From the NCBI GenBank assembly GCA_027575805.1, contig JANBPU010000012.1, forward strand, positions 124,001-188,000: DNA of 64,000 nt, read 5' to 3'. The notes under the pieces are model-generated. The model saw only the letters and a program-made list of their open reading frames with translations. It had not been told where the DNA came from and did no database searches. This document shows positions 12,454 through 25,800 of this stretch, piece by piece (positions within the stretch are counted from its first letter, which is position 1; the number at the start of each line of letters is the position of its first letter). The translations under genes and the position numbers were made by a program. This DNA is from Mycoemilia scoparia. Its lineage: Eukaryota; Kickxellomycota; Kickxellomycetes; Kickxellales; Kickxellaceae.

Positions 12454-14501
12454 AAGAGTGCGTGTAGATCAGTATTCAGACTTGGTGATGTGCAGATTGT
12501 TACTGGTAGCAAATATGGTCTTTACCCAGCTCTTGCACATTTTAAGATGTTTTTGGGAAAGGTCAAGATGTGGTTATGTAATATTTGCTCGAATGGGTTG
12601 GTTTTATTGCTGTGTCATTCTGGTATAATGGGATAATAGGACCATCATACATTTTATACATGCCTCTATGCCAAATTATGATGTGTAGTGTTAATGTTTT
12701 TACGGTTGCTTGGAAAAACAATAGCAGCAGTCTTAACACTCTCCTACTCCCACATACATACACATATGCATGCTTGGCTTCCGACCACATCCTTTGTTTG
12801 GATTGTATTGTATATATTGCTAATATTTGTTTACTTAGAGCCACCACTTAGTTAATAGCGTTGCAGCACACATCCATTGCCAAGCTGGATACATGCAGAC
12901 ACACAAAAAAGCAAACAAGCAAAAACACGACAAATTTAGTTAGATCAAGCCAAATAGCACGGCCGTCCTCCCAACTGCCATTTTAGAACGGTTGAGACTG
13001 GAGTATTTTGTGGTGGTGGCGGTATTGAATATGCCGGCTTTGCAGAGTATGCATAGTACGTTTTGTTGTTCTAATGGGACTTTTTCGCTCGCCCTACACA
13101 CGGCCAGCACTTTTTGCCAACTATATGACACGATGCGCCATTTTTCTTTGAAAAGGGTAGCACATCCACACATGAATCTTTGTGAATAAGCATTTGTTCA
13201 CTCACATCCTACGTGTCCCCTTTTATACCAAATTTGGTCAATACATGCTTTGCTTCTTGAGCTCTGATTGGACAATGGAAAATAAGGAGTAAATGTTTAG
13301 TATTTTGTTTTTCGATTTGAATAGGGAAATAACCTATTAGGAAATAATACCAGACGCTTGCTGACCGACTATCTCCCTTTCTAGTAATCTGCCCTTCACC
13401 TCGACTTTCCATCGGTAGGTAGGGAATATACGTGGGCAGGCTGTTTGAAGTCACCAACTACAGGCGCGCAGCCATAGGTGTATAATCCTGGCCGTTTCTT
13501 TTATACAATGGCTTTGTGATATCTGGCTCTCAGGCTTTTCTAGCCTATAGATCTACATCCATACGATTAACGGGCATTGTTGCTATTCTAATATCCTATT
13601 GTGTTAATAGTCCTCTCAATGTAAGCTGAGATGGGGGGTTTGTTTTCTATTGACCGAACATACATTCAGGGTCACAGGAGTGTCGATTTTTAGAAATGGC
13701 TACAATGGTTTCAGTGTGATGTCCTATGTAAAGCAAAGTTAACAATGGGTGGCTAACTCGCTGCATACATATACATATCTGATTATTGGTGTCTGTTTTA
13801 CTCCAATGAATAAATAAACCTTCCAAAAACGCACCCCTTTCTCCTGTGTCCTCGTGTTGACTGCATTTCAAGATCCTGAAAATCTTCACAATATTGTCTG
13901 TGTAATTGACTCTGTGATACTTTGCACACGTTCTAGTGCGATAGTAGATAGCATTACCCCCAAATAAAAGCCTTGGTAATAGCAGTGCTATTTTATCTAT
14001 AGCCACCTATCAATTTACTATATATTTTTTCAATAGTCAAGATGTGTGTATGTGTGTGTCTACTACGCTAATATTTAAAACCAAAGGCACCACTGTCCTG
14101 GTTTATACACACATACACATACACAAATACGCGCCATTGGAAATAAAAAGGCAAGGACTTTGTCTATTATAAATCATTAATTGCTTTTAAAGTCAGTTAT
14201 ATAAACATTTATTTGCCTCAAAATTTATAAATTGTTATACACACCCATATATATATATATATATATATGACATAGTATATTACTGCCATTTATATTGCCA
14301 TTACAATTGTTGTTGTTATTGTTATTATTATAAATATAATTGTTAGAATCCATGACATTGGGAGAATATCTGTTATTCATACAGGTTAATTTTTCGTAGG
14401 GGATGTTGATAATATACGGGACATACTTCCATAGATGCATTGGAATTTACTCAACCTGGGGGTTAAATCCAAGGCATGGCTGTATTGTATACAATTCATC
14501 G

Positions 14502-14538
<37 letters not shown>

Positions 14539-14539
14539 G
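14502..14539. repeat. GTCT tetranucleotide microsatellite
   Basis: Roughly nine to ten tandem copies of GTCT in an AT-rich intergenic stretch. A TA run of about 22 bases lies nearby at 14247-14268. Confidence 0.9.
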
Positions 14540-15167
14540 CACACTTATTTATTTATTTCTTTAGATAAAGAAATATGAATTCCAATGTCATCAGTAATAC
14601 ATTTATTCCATTGGATTAAGTTAGTTGAATATACTAAATACTATTATTATCCCTATTGTCACCACCATTGAAATTGATAGCATCAGCAGCAGTAGTAGTA
14701 GTGGTGGTAGTAGTAGTACCAGTGGCAAATGTTGTCGTTGCATCTTTTACTTGAAATTTAAATAAAAATAAAAAATTATATAACACCAGAACAGAGGCTC
14801 TCACGCATACATACTTCACGTCAATCAAATTATAAAAATAACTACAGATAGTTATACACATATAAATAAATCCAATAAAGTTTAAAATGGGGGGATAAGA
14901 ATTACATGATGCATATTAACTTTGGGCTTTTATAAACCTATATACAGTGGGCCACTAAAACATAGAAATTATTTGCAATGGTTTTGACAGTAGGTGATAT
15001 CAAAACCTGTAGAGCCACAATATCCCAGATAAACAATAGCTATCTTAATTATATAGTATAGTACTTGAATAATTTAAAGGAATACTAGATATACCCCATC
15101 AGCTAAAATTGTAACAGCACAAGATTTCTAAAAGCAAAATGAATAGCCCCAAAATCTTATATGATAT

Positions 15168-15305
15168 GGCTAGAGTTCACAATGGCTTAGACGAAATGGC
15201 GAGTCTCCAGGAATTACGTGGTAAATGGCTAATACTGATTGGGTCAAAATCTCATGAAGAACCATTTCTGCTTATAATACATTTTATCACTAGTGAAAAT
15301 TGCCC
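15168..15305 (+). mobile_element. Family B MITE-like element, copy B2
   Basis: The element begins ATGGCTAGAGTTCACAATGG and ends CACTAGTGAAAATTGCCCAT, so the ends form an imperfect inverted repeat. Its interior matches B1 at 894-1028 in the same orientation (for example GAACCATTTCTG against GACCCATTTCTG). Its right end directly abuts family A copy A4. Confidence 0.6.
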
Positions 15306-15434
15306 ATATCATAAAAGATTTGAAGGATACCTTTTGCTGACCAGCGATTAAAGGGTGGGGGAAATTACAGCCAAATGGGTGGTCACCATTATTTGTTAGT
15401 AAATGACTATGCTTCAAAAATAATGACCTATCAT
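15306..15434 (+). mobile_element. Family A MITE-like element, copy A4
   Basis: Degenerate ends (ATATCATAAAAGATTTGAAG and TTCAAAAATAATGACC) flank an interior that matches A1 closely, including ACCAGCGATTAAAGG and TACAGCCAAATGGGTGGTCA. It is fused end to end with B2, with the shared ATAT at the junction. Confidence 0.75.
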
Positions 15435-15937
15435 GCTGTCTAATGAATTGAAATTTATAAAACATCAGAAATTAATGTATAAGCCCAAGTAGCAGATTGA
15501 TTGATATTAGTCAATTTTAAATGAATAAATATTAATAGCGATAATATGAGATATAATACTTAAAAAGGAGTTATAGAAATACCCCCATAAATGGATAAAT
15601 AAATAATAATGATGACGGTGATAATAATATAATAAAGTTAAAGTTAAAAAGAAAAAATGTAGCTGGCTTTGGAAAGCCATGAAATACTAGAGAGTGAAGT
15701 CTGTACAAGGAGAGTGCTATTGTAGAGTTTGTGAGATGAACGTGTGTGCGTGAGAGAAGTTTGAAATTAGACATAGCCGAAGCCATAGTTGAATTGTGTT
15801 GTGATGGTGGTAGCGACGATTATAGTTCCAAGAGTTTTTCAAGAGAGAAAGTGTGTGTGATGAAGGCAATGAATATATAAATAATATCAAAGATTAATTA
15901 TGAAGGATGAGGATAGGAAGTAGGATGTCTGATGTTA

Positions 15938-18032
15938 TCACACAATGGAGTTTTGACCAACCGTCAAAGCTGGGTTGTTAATTGATGCGGAAAATCCATT
16001 AACCAAGTCCATACCGCCAACACCCAAATCCATTGTTGATGTTTGGAGCCCGTTGCTGTCCATCGATGATGCTACGTTTTGATGCCTATTGGATGACATG
16101 CGAGAGCTGGTTGGAGAGAGAGGCTGGGTTAGCTGGTATGTGCCACCGTTTGTGCTAGCAGAGTTCTGCCCTTGTCCCATGAACCCGTTTCCCGATGGCG
16201 AGATGTTTGTTGCTTGGTTGTAGCAATTGAAAAAATTGCTCAAGCTATCAGCTGTGGTACCATTGATTCCGATATTGCTGCTCCCCATAGATGTGACTAC
16301 AGCAGAGTTTGGTGGTGCGGATAGCGGTCCAGCAGAGTTCATGGATGATGGTGAATAGAGGTCCATGCTATTTATAGCACTTGGGTCAATGGTCAACTTT
16401 CCCGAGCCACTGTTTGAAGAACCTTGCAAGGAAATGGAGGGCATCCCCAAGCTAATAGAAGTTTCTGATGTGGGCATATTTACTGACGAGGAGGTTGTCA
16501 TATAGTTTCCTGAGCCGCTACTGATCACCATAGGTTCAGATACAAAGGTGGGGGCACTGGCAGTCGTTGGTGGTGTTGGGAGCGAGGACTGTGGTAGCTT
16601 GTTTGGAATGGCATTGCTGATGTTAGTATTCTGAGAAGTGAGTGTAGCAAGACCATTTTCACTGCTGCCCTTTGCGCACAATTCGTCAATTACAGAGAGC
16701 TTGGAACGGTGCATATGAGGAGGGGAACTCAAGGTGATAGATGTCTTTTCTTGATGGATATTCTCATACTTTCCCTGATGTACAGGTGTGGAGCTGTGCG
16801 AGATATCTCCTGGGTCTGAGCGAGTAGACGCATAGGAGGCGCCATAGTTTGCGGCCGAGGATTGTGGTAAAGACGGCACCCCGATGTTGTAGTCGACGGA
16901 AAAGGACGACTGGATGGGCACTGTGAGACCGCTAACGCATGTTCCTGAGGAGGCAGCAGAGCAGTTTACCGACAGAGCAGCATTCTCATTCCCACTGAAC
17001 CCAAAGTTATCAGAGGAAGCTGTATGTGGTGGGTTTAAGGACGTCGACTTTGAAATTGAAGGAGAGAAGTTGCAAGTGGATGACATATTGTTCAGCTGGG
17101 ATGAGATGCTTTGCAAGATTTGCTCTAGCCTGGCTTGCAGATACCCAAGTCCTTCAGGGTCAAGCTGGGGAAGAGTGTCCCCAAGGACCTTTATTGCCTG
17201 GTTTATATTGTAATTGTCCGCGCGATGATATGCAGATGTGGCAGTTGCAGGGGGAGTGGAAATAGAGGCATCTACAGAGGTTCCAGTGGGAAGGCTAGGG
17301 ATAACAGCGCTATGCATTGGAGGGACTATAGACGGTGGGCGATGCATGAGTGCGTTGGCTGGCATCCCAAAGCTAGGCTGGTGGGCATTCCATTCGGAAT
17401 CTTCGAGACCGCCTTGACGAGAAATAAACTGCCAGTCTTGGCCATGGATGCCAGAAGAAGCAGAGTCATCAAACCCATCAGGCTTGGTGGGAGTAGAGAC
17501 TTGGCGGGTGATGTGGCAGAGAAGATCAGGGCGGTTTGGAAGGAAGTAAGGGTGGCTGAAGCGGCAGTAGTTGCGATGAGTGCGGTCCTTGCGACCATCT
17601 GTCTGGCGGCTGAACCCATAGATCTATGATACAGTCAAATGTAAGATTGGAGTCAATAATCATATACTACAAGACACTGAGAGCTTAAATAGCACAAGCA
17701 CAAAGCTAGTCGAAACATACATGGAATTGACGAGTGAAAGAAGCAAACTTGTGAGTGTTGAAGTAGTGAGGAAGAATCTGGACAAATTTGTTAACATCAG
17801 TGAACTCGACTTCGCCCTTAGCACTCCACCGGATGGCGTATTCGTGCTCACGCTCTTCGAGGATGCTAATCAAATCAGTGTAATAAGTGCAGAGATACAC
17901 ATATGGTTAGTGTCAATGGAACGAGAAAGTAGCTAGGACCAGATGCATCCCACAATATGTCTAGCAGCATATCTGCATTGCTTACTTGTGAAGCTTGATA
18001 AGGAAGGGTTGTGTTCCGCGTTTCTTGTCCAT
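15938..18032 (-). CDS. HSF-type DNA-binding transcription factor
   Basis: Three exons, 18032-17986, 17865-17721 and 17623-15938, encode 625 aa. Intron 1 runs from GTAAGC to a TTAG acceptor preceded by a CTAAC branch; intron 2 runs from GTATGT to ATCATAG. Splicing rebuilds an HSF DNA-binding domain at about residues 8-110: TQPFLIKLHN, EYAIRWSAKGEVEFTD, KFVQILPHYFNTHKFASFTR then QFHIYGFSRQTDGRKDRT and FSHPYFLPNRPDLL. HSF-family domains bind GAA-containing elements in the nucleus. A short predicted helical stretch (about 203-245) follows, and the remainder is Ser/Thr/Asn/Pro-rich and low in charge. I see no typical heat-shock-factor trimerisation coiled coil and no Skn7 receiver domain. An Sfl1/Mga1-like regulator is therefore at least as likely as a true Hsf1. 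Confidence 0.9.
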
Positions 18033-21000
18033 TGTTGTTGTGTCGATGGGGGAAGGGTTGTTCTGGAAAGTAATGGCAGTAATGATGAGATGAGGGTGGT
18101 CTTGCTCCGCCGTAATGATAGTAGCAGCGTCAGTATTATGACAGAAGAATTACAAAGCTGAGAGAAATTGATTAAATATCAATGTCGGCTAAGTGTTGAT
18201 ACTTTTAAAACCAAAAGATAGACGCTTGGAACAAAGAGAGAGGAGCAACAAGGCTATCGAGATGTCGACAGATGAGTATATGTGTGAGTATCTTCAAGCG
18301 ATAGATTTGTAGAGAAAGAAATTAAGTCCACTAAAGTCTCTGGAAGGGCAAAGAGTGCTCTATATATAAATAGGGTTGAGTGATTGTTGATCCAGAGTGA
18401 CCTGGCTGTGACTAGCAATGGTGATGGTTGTGGTTGGTGCCTGGTGTGGAGAGAATGGATAAAGGCTGCCAAGAATATGATAAGATAAAATGTGGTAGAG
18501 CTTCTCGCTGAGTGAAGAAAGCAGGGAAAAATGTTGTGGTTTAAAGATCATGATTAGAGGCAACCAAGGCTTTTTAAGTGTGCGAAGAAAAGCCCGTTAA
18601 GGTAGCAATGGGCTGAAGAGACGATATGGCGCCTATAGAGGGAGAGAAAATACACATGCAAAGTACGCAAGCAGAGTGGTAACAGAAAAGATACAGGTAG
18701 AGAGGACTCGGGTAAGTAACCAGGACACGAGGGTTGCCTCAAAGCAAAAAGCCCAGCTGAGGGGATGGCCCATAGAAGAGCGCAAAGCGCGAGCGTGGGT
18801 GAAAGGGAGCGAACTAGGCCCGCCATAATGGCTGGATGCAGACTTTGTGTTATATAATGGTAGAGAGAGAGCGCGCTGATGAAAGAATGGTATGGATGAG
18901 GGGGGTGCGGGCCCGACTACGACTGGGGGTGGGCGTGAGACTAGGAAACACCCCAGGGTGGGCCCCTATGCTTGAGTTTGGGTAGACAAGCCAGTGTTTG
19001 GACGCCACGATCAGCCCAACTGCAGATTGCTGACATGAAGGACGACTGGGTGAACAGGCGAGCAAAGGGATACAAGCATTCAGTGCCAGCACCCTTGCCA
19101 TGAAAGTCTGTAATGTTCGCACCCTTGCTTCGCCCACACCCGTTCTGGTTCTTTGTGGTGTTGGCTTGCACACACTTGTAAACGGCCGCTTAAGGCTTAG
19201 AGTCTGAAACGACAGTGTGCATTCATGGCCATTTGCAAGAGATTTGAATACGCACCATATTTGTTTTCACCCGCCAGTAGTCATGAACAGCATATGGTGA
19301 GCTGGAGCTGGCCTTTGATATGGCAAGTCCACTTTCCCAAGAAAGATTTCTTTGTTTCACCATAATCCTGTTATGCTGTGCGACTGGTGCTGCCATCGCT
19401 TGCCAGCTAAAGAAATGCCAGGAATCATGCTTTTGCTCTGTCTGAAGCCAGTGTTCTGGCAATCCTCAAGGCTGGGGGCGAGATGTGAAGGGATGGTCAT
19501 GGTGGAAATGCTCGTCATCGCACAATCCTTCTTTTGCAGCCCCTGGGCTGAGGCCAAGGGGTTGGATGTGGTATAGTATTGTTGAGATGCTGGTGACGAT
19601 TTGCAAAGGGCTCCACGCACACATACAAAGCACGCCCAACCAGTGATGCCTGTGCGCATCGTCTTGTTCCAAGTATTGTGGTTATTCCCATGCTCAGCCT
19701 CTTTCTACTGGTCCCCCTCTTTTGCTTTTTATGGATATTTGAGGGACAATGGCCGATGATAGCCATTATATTCGACTATACTTGCCACTTCCAATTCCCT
19801 CCTCCCTGCTCCAACCATTCTTGCATAGGATCATTCACACTGCACAAACAAATCTCTGCTCCACCAAACTCTCACTCCTCTCCCCTCTGCCAAGCTTCTC
19901 CACATCTTGGCCCTCCTGCCAAAATGCTGCTTCTTGGGAAGCAGGGCTAAATATGCCTCCCCATTATTAATACCTATAATCAAAGAATCAAAGCACCACT
20001 ACCAATACTATCACCTAAAATATTCTTCTATTATCCCAGCCCGGACTATCTTGGCTTCACTTTCATCCATAGAACCGCAGTCTAAACTGAAAACGCATTG
20101 CTAAATTCTTCACTAGTCATTCAATGTTTGAGGTATTAGCTGACACTTTATGGGCAGCCACATATATAGCAAAGGTAGGGTTTGGCATTTAAATGCACCG
20201 AAAGTCTGCCATGGCATTTGTCCTTGCCAAATATGGCCATAAACACATATATGTTACCGAAGCCACAGCCTTTCGGCAAAGGCATCACAGCCATATACCC
20301 AAATGCTTTAGCAGAGTCCTCAAGCTATCACCATGCTTGTATTAATTCCATATTGATCTATGGGCTCTTGCTTGTCCGCTCTTGCCCTACCATCATGTCA
20401 CGAGATTGGTGTATTTCAATGCTCGACAACGCCTTGTTTCCACAATATTTTCAGGTACAATGTCAGATCCTTTCTTCTGGATTGGCGTATCTCAGAGGCT
20501 GTATACATTGGCTATTATGTGCATTGTAAAGACGTTGTACCTAATGGTCACAGGTTTCGTGGATGAACATTGTTAATTTATACTGGCCTTCCAATAAATC
20601 CACACATCCACTCCAACACTAACCCAGTATTTAGCAATAGAAAGTATAAATATTATCTATCAGTTTTGCCGCTGCATCAAATAAAGCAAAGCGATTGTAT
20701 TACAACATTTTTACCATAAATGGAGATTTATGTTCCTATTATTCTGTTTATTAGGCAAACTATGAACCAGCCAATCCATTTTACACCAACATAGATGCTA
20801 TGATATCTTACCAATGACTGTCTAACTTTGCTATGAAGAGAAAATAGGAATTTTGGCATTTCATAGACATAGTGCCCCCACAATTTCTAAATATGTCTTA
20901 AAGCAACTCTAAGCATGTATAGCGGGCATATTTATAATTGCTTTATCATATTTATTTATACCTCAGCAGATCCATGTATGGTTTTAAGGGGCCACGTTGT

Positions 21001-22737
21001 TTCTTTGAAACATAGCTTTCTGTGGGCTCATAAGATTGTTTTGTTTATAGTTTTGTCCTGACTTCAAAAAGCTTAACAATGCACAAAACAAACTCCCTCA
21101 ATTGCCTTGGTTTTCTGTTAGGACATGATATCACGATCAGCTCATATAATCACCCCTCTAAGCCACCGCGCTAATGACTACCAACAATGATATCACACAC
21201 ATTTATTTTTCATTTAGTATTTGCTTGTCCCTCTCTTGACCGGGTGTATATATATATATATATATATTAAGCGAACCAGATGTGTGGTATCCCATGAATA
21301 AAGAGAAGAGTATAAAATGCCTCATACTGCAAAGGCCCATCACCAACTTTTTGGTTTTTATATTGATACCATTGTTTTCAATGCAAATGTAATGAGGAGG
21401 GAGCAATTGCAGAGTCAGCATTTCTTTCTATATTTTTCTAAAAATGTTTGCTTTTATTTTGGTGTTGTGATTTTAAGCACAACATACCCTATGAAGCGAA
21501 TCACCAGTTGATCACTTTACAATTCTATTTCTTGGTTCTGGGTAACAAGTTATACTTTATTTTAGAAGCTGATAAAAGCTGCAAATTATGATTAAATGAT
21601 TTTAATAGATTATAGTTATTCATGACATGTAGCATAAATTCGATCACATTTAGAATTGGTGACATCTAATTAATATCAGTTGATATTCAAATATGAGCTT
21701 TCATACACTAATAAATCAAATAAACTTAGATTATTAGAAATATTAGTATCCAAATTATATTTGAATTTCAATTTTTGAACCTTTTAAAAAATGTAAATTG
21801 TATTGGAATAAAGATGTTGTATTGGTGGGTTGAGGTATATTGTGTCAATAAACATTAGGCATAAAGTGGCATCTTTTCAACAATTACTGCGCTTTGGCCA
21901 TATATATTCTTTTGATATGGCTTTGTTAGAAGCAACCAGTTTAACATGGTTTACATTTGTAGATGTATACTAATAAGCAAAATAGCATAAACAAACAAAC
22001 AAATAAATCCACACCACTACTATTGGACTACTCTTGTAAAAAACCACATGATCAATGGCGAAAGATAATAAATAATTATAATTATAACTTTGTACATAAC
22101 AATATTCAGACATTCAAGAATGTTTTCCTCTTTATGTTAGAATCTTGGCGATCAAAAGAATTGGCAGCCAACCCTAAACTATTATTTGGTACGGCAGCTT
22201 TGACGTAAAAAGGAATAAAAGGCCAATTCGAGATTCCAATTTTAAATTTTATAAATAAGCCCAAAGCGTTGGGCTTTTTAAAATAAATAAATAAATAACA
22301 TTTGTAATTGGATAAGGCAGTTAGAAAAGCTCTTTTGAATAACAGTAACCTTTTGGAATTTTATAGAAAACAAAAGGATGTTACACATTTCCCATAAATG
22401 CATATAGCTTCACCTTGCTACTATCTATTTTAAAATTCTATAACCTACAAGAACCTACAGGCACTTTAAATGTATCACCACAACAATATACAAGCCTTCA
22501 ATGGTTTGTATACATTTTGCTTTGGCAACTCATAAGCTACCCCTGTTGTCTCTTTAAATCGATAAACTGCTTTAATTTTTATCTAGAAATCCAGAGTAAA
22601 TAGATGATACCCAATTAATTTATTCGTGCTATAAAATACTTGTTAAAAATATTGGACTGGTATTTGAAAATAGTAAAAATAGTTGTGGATGATGAATGAT
22701 TCATCATGATATTTTTGCTCTATTTCATATAGTAAAT
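18033..22737. other. Intergenic region upstream of the HSF-type gene
   Basis: No supported gene. The first 1.9 kb is noticeably richer in GC than the rest and probably contains the promoter and 5' leader of the HSF-type gene. Open frames near 18554-18826 and 18850-19173 (minus) and 20182-20529 (plus) are short, Cys/Pro/His-rich and unrelated to anything I recognise. A TA run occurs near 21245-21268. Confidence 0.45.
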
Positions 22738-22873
22738 GGGGAGATTTCTCTAGTCAATGAATCTATGGTAGACAGAAATAGACGCTCATCAGATTTTGAC
22801 CCAATTATCAGCTGTTTTATATGTAGCTCCTGGGGACCCAACATTTTTGTCCAAAGCCTTGTGAACTTCGCCC
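22738..22873 (-). mobile_element. Family B MITE-like element, copy B3
   Basis: This is the opposite orientation to B1 and B2. It contains GAATCTATGGTAGACAGAAA and, near the right end, CCAAAGCCTTGTGAACTTCG, both matching the reverse complement of B1. The terminal inverted repeats are imperfect. It is noncoding. Confidence 0.65.
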
Positions 22874-25800
22874 TAATGTATAGACGCATAGTGTGCACAT
22901 ATAGTTTTAAAGCAAATATTAAATTAGTCGAAATTTTTATATGAATATTCAAACAAGTTAATGACCATACACACTAGATTCGAAGTTACATATATTCTCT
23001 CTTATTAGTTAAATGGATTCTATAAAATGTTCCCCATTTTAACTGTACACAAGGGGAACATCGATATCTTGTTATATATTTGTCTTGTGTTTTTTATTTA
23101 CATCTAATTATTTTTAGACATATAGTTTTTAATTTTGCAACAATAAAAAGAAGGAAAGGCTCCTTAATTAGGAACATTAGCAAAATGTATAAAAAAGCAA
23201 AGTCTTTACACAAAATGTACTGTCACAGCTACATGATGTAAAGCTAGTCAAATATCCTTCTTACACCTGTATATATATAAAACCCTAGATTTTATTTTGT
23301 GTTAAATAGACGTGGACTCTATAAAGCAGTGAACGTGATAGACTATATCTTATTGGTGCTCTATTGGGTATATCCATAGATCATGTTTTTATTCACTTCA
23401 AACAAAATCTCATCATATTGTGTATGGATTTTTCATGGCTTGAGATGATATATCTGTATGGACAAATCTATGTGGATGTGAGAGAGACACAAGGGTGAAG
23501 TATGTGTATGTGACTATTATGTCGATAGTGTATTATTGTTTGTTTATCAAAAACCAAATGTGCTACTGATTTGGTCTTCAGTGGGGTTTATACAAACCAT
23601 CACTAGGATACCCAACTATAACACCCCACTCATCATAATGTCACTCTCTTCTTGTGCTAAACAAATAGACAATAGCTACACCATAACAATGGTTTCTTTT
23701 TTTGAGCTTGACTTAATAACAACCGTCATCATCCACCTTTTTATCCAAATCCGATTTGCCGGGGTTACCCTATAGGCAATAATATGATATTAGCAACAAA
23801 CAATATCTTGACCAACAAAGATTTAGGATCACTGTTTGGCGAGACATTTTCTAGTATGGTGGTGGGGTGCTGTTGCTGTTGTGGAGAAGGGTTTTTTCAT
23901 ATTGTCATATCTTTAGCCTCAAAAGCCATTTTTGGAGCACATCTAAGCCAACCATTTCAACCAATCTGTGGCTTGTCTCCAGACATAAATCTGGCTTTAA
24001 TTGTTGTCTTTAACCGTGTACGCTTGGATGTGCGTATTCCCTTGTATATGTGAGTATTAATTATAATTGGCTATCAAAAAACACCAAGCTATCTTGGCAA
24101 CTGTATATTACTAAAACTTATAAAGTACCAAGAAGGCATAAGCGCAAAAGAATGTCTCTTTTTAGTAAACAATTAAGACTACTTTAGTTAACCTAGTTTG
24201 TAAACAAAGCAGTGTTATTACCGTCACTACCACACACACACACACACTCCAACATCCGAAATGCTTTGACACGGCTATCTCTGTTTTGTTCTAAATTACT
24301 GTAGAGCAAGCCCAACCATATTAGCCGCTTTTTAAATATTATAAAAATAATATCTAAAATCAATTTTTCTATTGGTTTATTTATTTTTGATACGTACTTT
24401 TAAAAATCTATATGATAATTCGCATTAGATTTTTGAGACTTTCATTCGCCGAAATTATAACCGGAGGTCTAAAGATGCAGCTATCAATAGTATAATGCAC
24501 CGTACTATCCGGAATAATGCGCATGTAGTACAATTGCTAGCACTACTAATGCAAATACAAAGAATAGCCCTATAACAACTATTATTTTAATACATCCATT
24601 TGGGCAGCATCAGTAGGTGGGAAAGAGCAACAAAGGGATGGTGGTGGTGGTGTGATTGATGGTAACAAGGACTGCAGGCGCAGAAGCGTGCAGTAGGGAA
24701 AGGTGAAAATATCAATGCAAGCAAGACAGAATTCCTGCAAGAGTATAGATGATGGCAATCTAGGTGTGAGGTAGGGATATAAGCCGCCCAGCTGATTGTT
24801 TGGAATAGGCATTATCTGGCGGGGTGTTGCAACACAGTGCTTAGCAGCTGCCTCTAATAAAGATAGGAACTGGAGCCTAAAAGGCGCTTGATGCTCATTG
24901 GGTGACTAACCGGATTAATACGCAACTTTGTACTACATCTAACCGCTTTACAGCTGATCACAGCGATTTTTAAGGTTCAAGAATTCAGGAATGAAAGATA
25001 CTAGACAGTGTGCCATCAAACGGTAAGAAGATGCACACATACACTTGCAGTGATTGAGAGAGATAGAAAATGAGACGTTATATTGTATGTACTTCATAAA
25101 TAATAGTGAAAAGCAAGGCCAAATAAAGGCTTGGACTAAGAGAGACTACAGTTCAATATCGGGTTAACGATCACGATACTATTGACTGCGATTCAAAAAG
25201 GAGATCCATAGAGTTAAAAGCTAGCGTATGCATCGTCTCAGTAAGCTCGTGAGTCAGTGAGCGGCAGAGGAATGGGAGAAGCCAATAATGAAGCTCGGAT
25301 GGTCCTCACACAGTTCAACACTCTAATTTCTGGTGGCGTCAACACTAAGAAACTATTCAGCTTTCCATTCTTAGTCGATTCATGAACTGTATCGAACACA
25401 GTGGTCCTAACAGTCATGCTGCTACTCTAAATTCCTTTTTGTCACACCATTGCGAGCGGGATAAACTCATGTGCGGCTCTAGCTTATGTGGCCGAGGTAG
25501 GCATTGAAGATTTATAAAGCCATGAAGATGATGCCGTTTTGAAACAATCATGAGCCTTTAAATAGAGAGATTTGCATCGAATGCGTGGAGAGTCTGGAAA
25601 AGACAATATAACGCAGTGGGAATTGTATATAATTACCTGTGAAGACCTATGGACAAGCATATACACAATGGAGTCAAAGGTGCGGAGGATTAGACAGACA
25701 GTATAATCTGGGATAAATAGAGATGCGGCTAAGGAGATAGAAAAGCCAAGAGATTTACCAGATAAAAGACCCAATGGAGTAACCAAACATGTCATTCATG

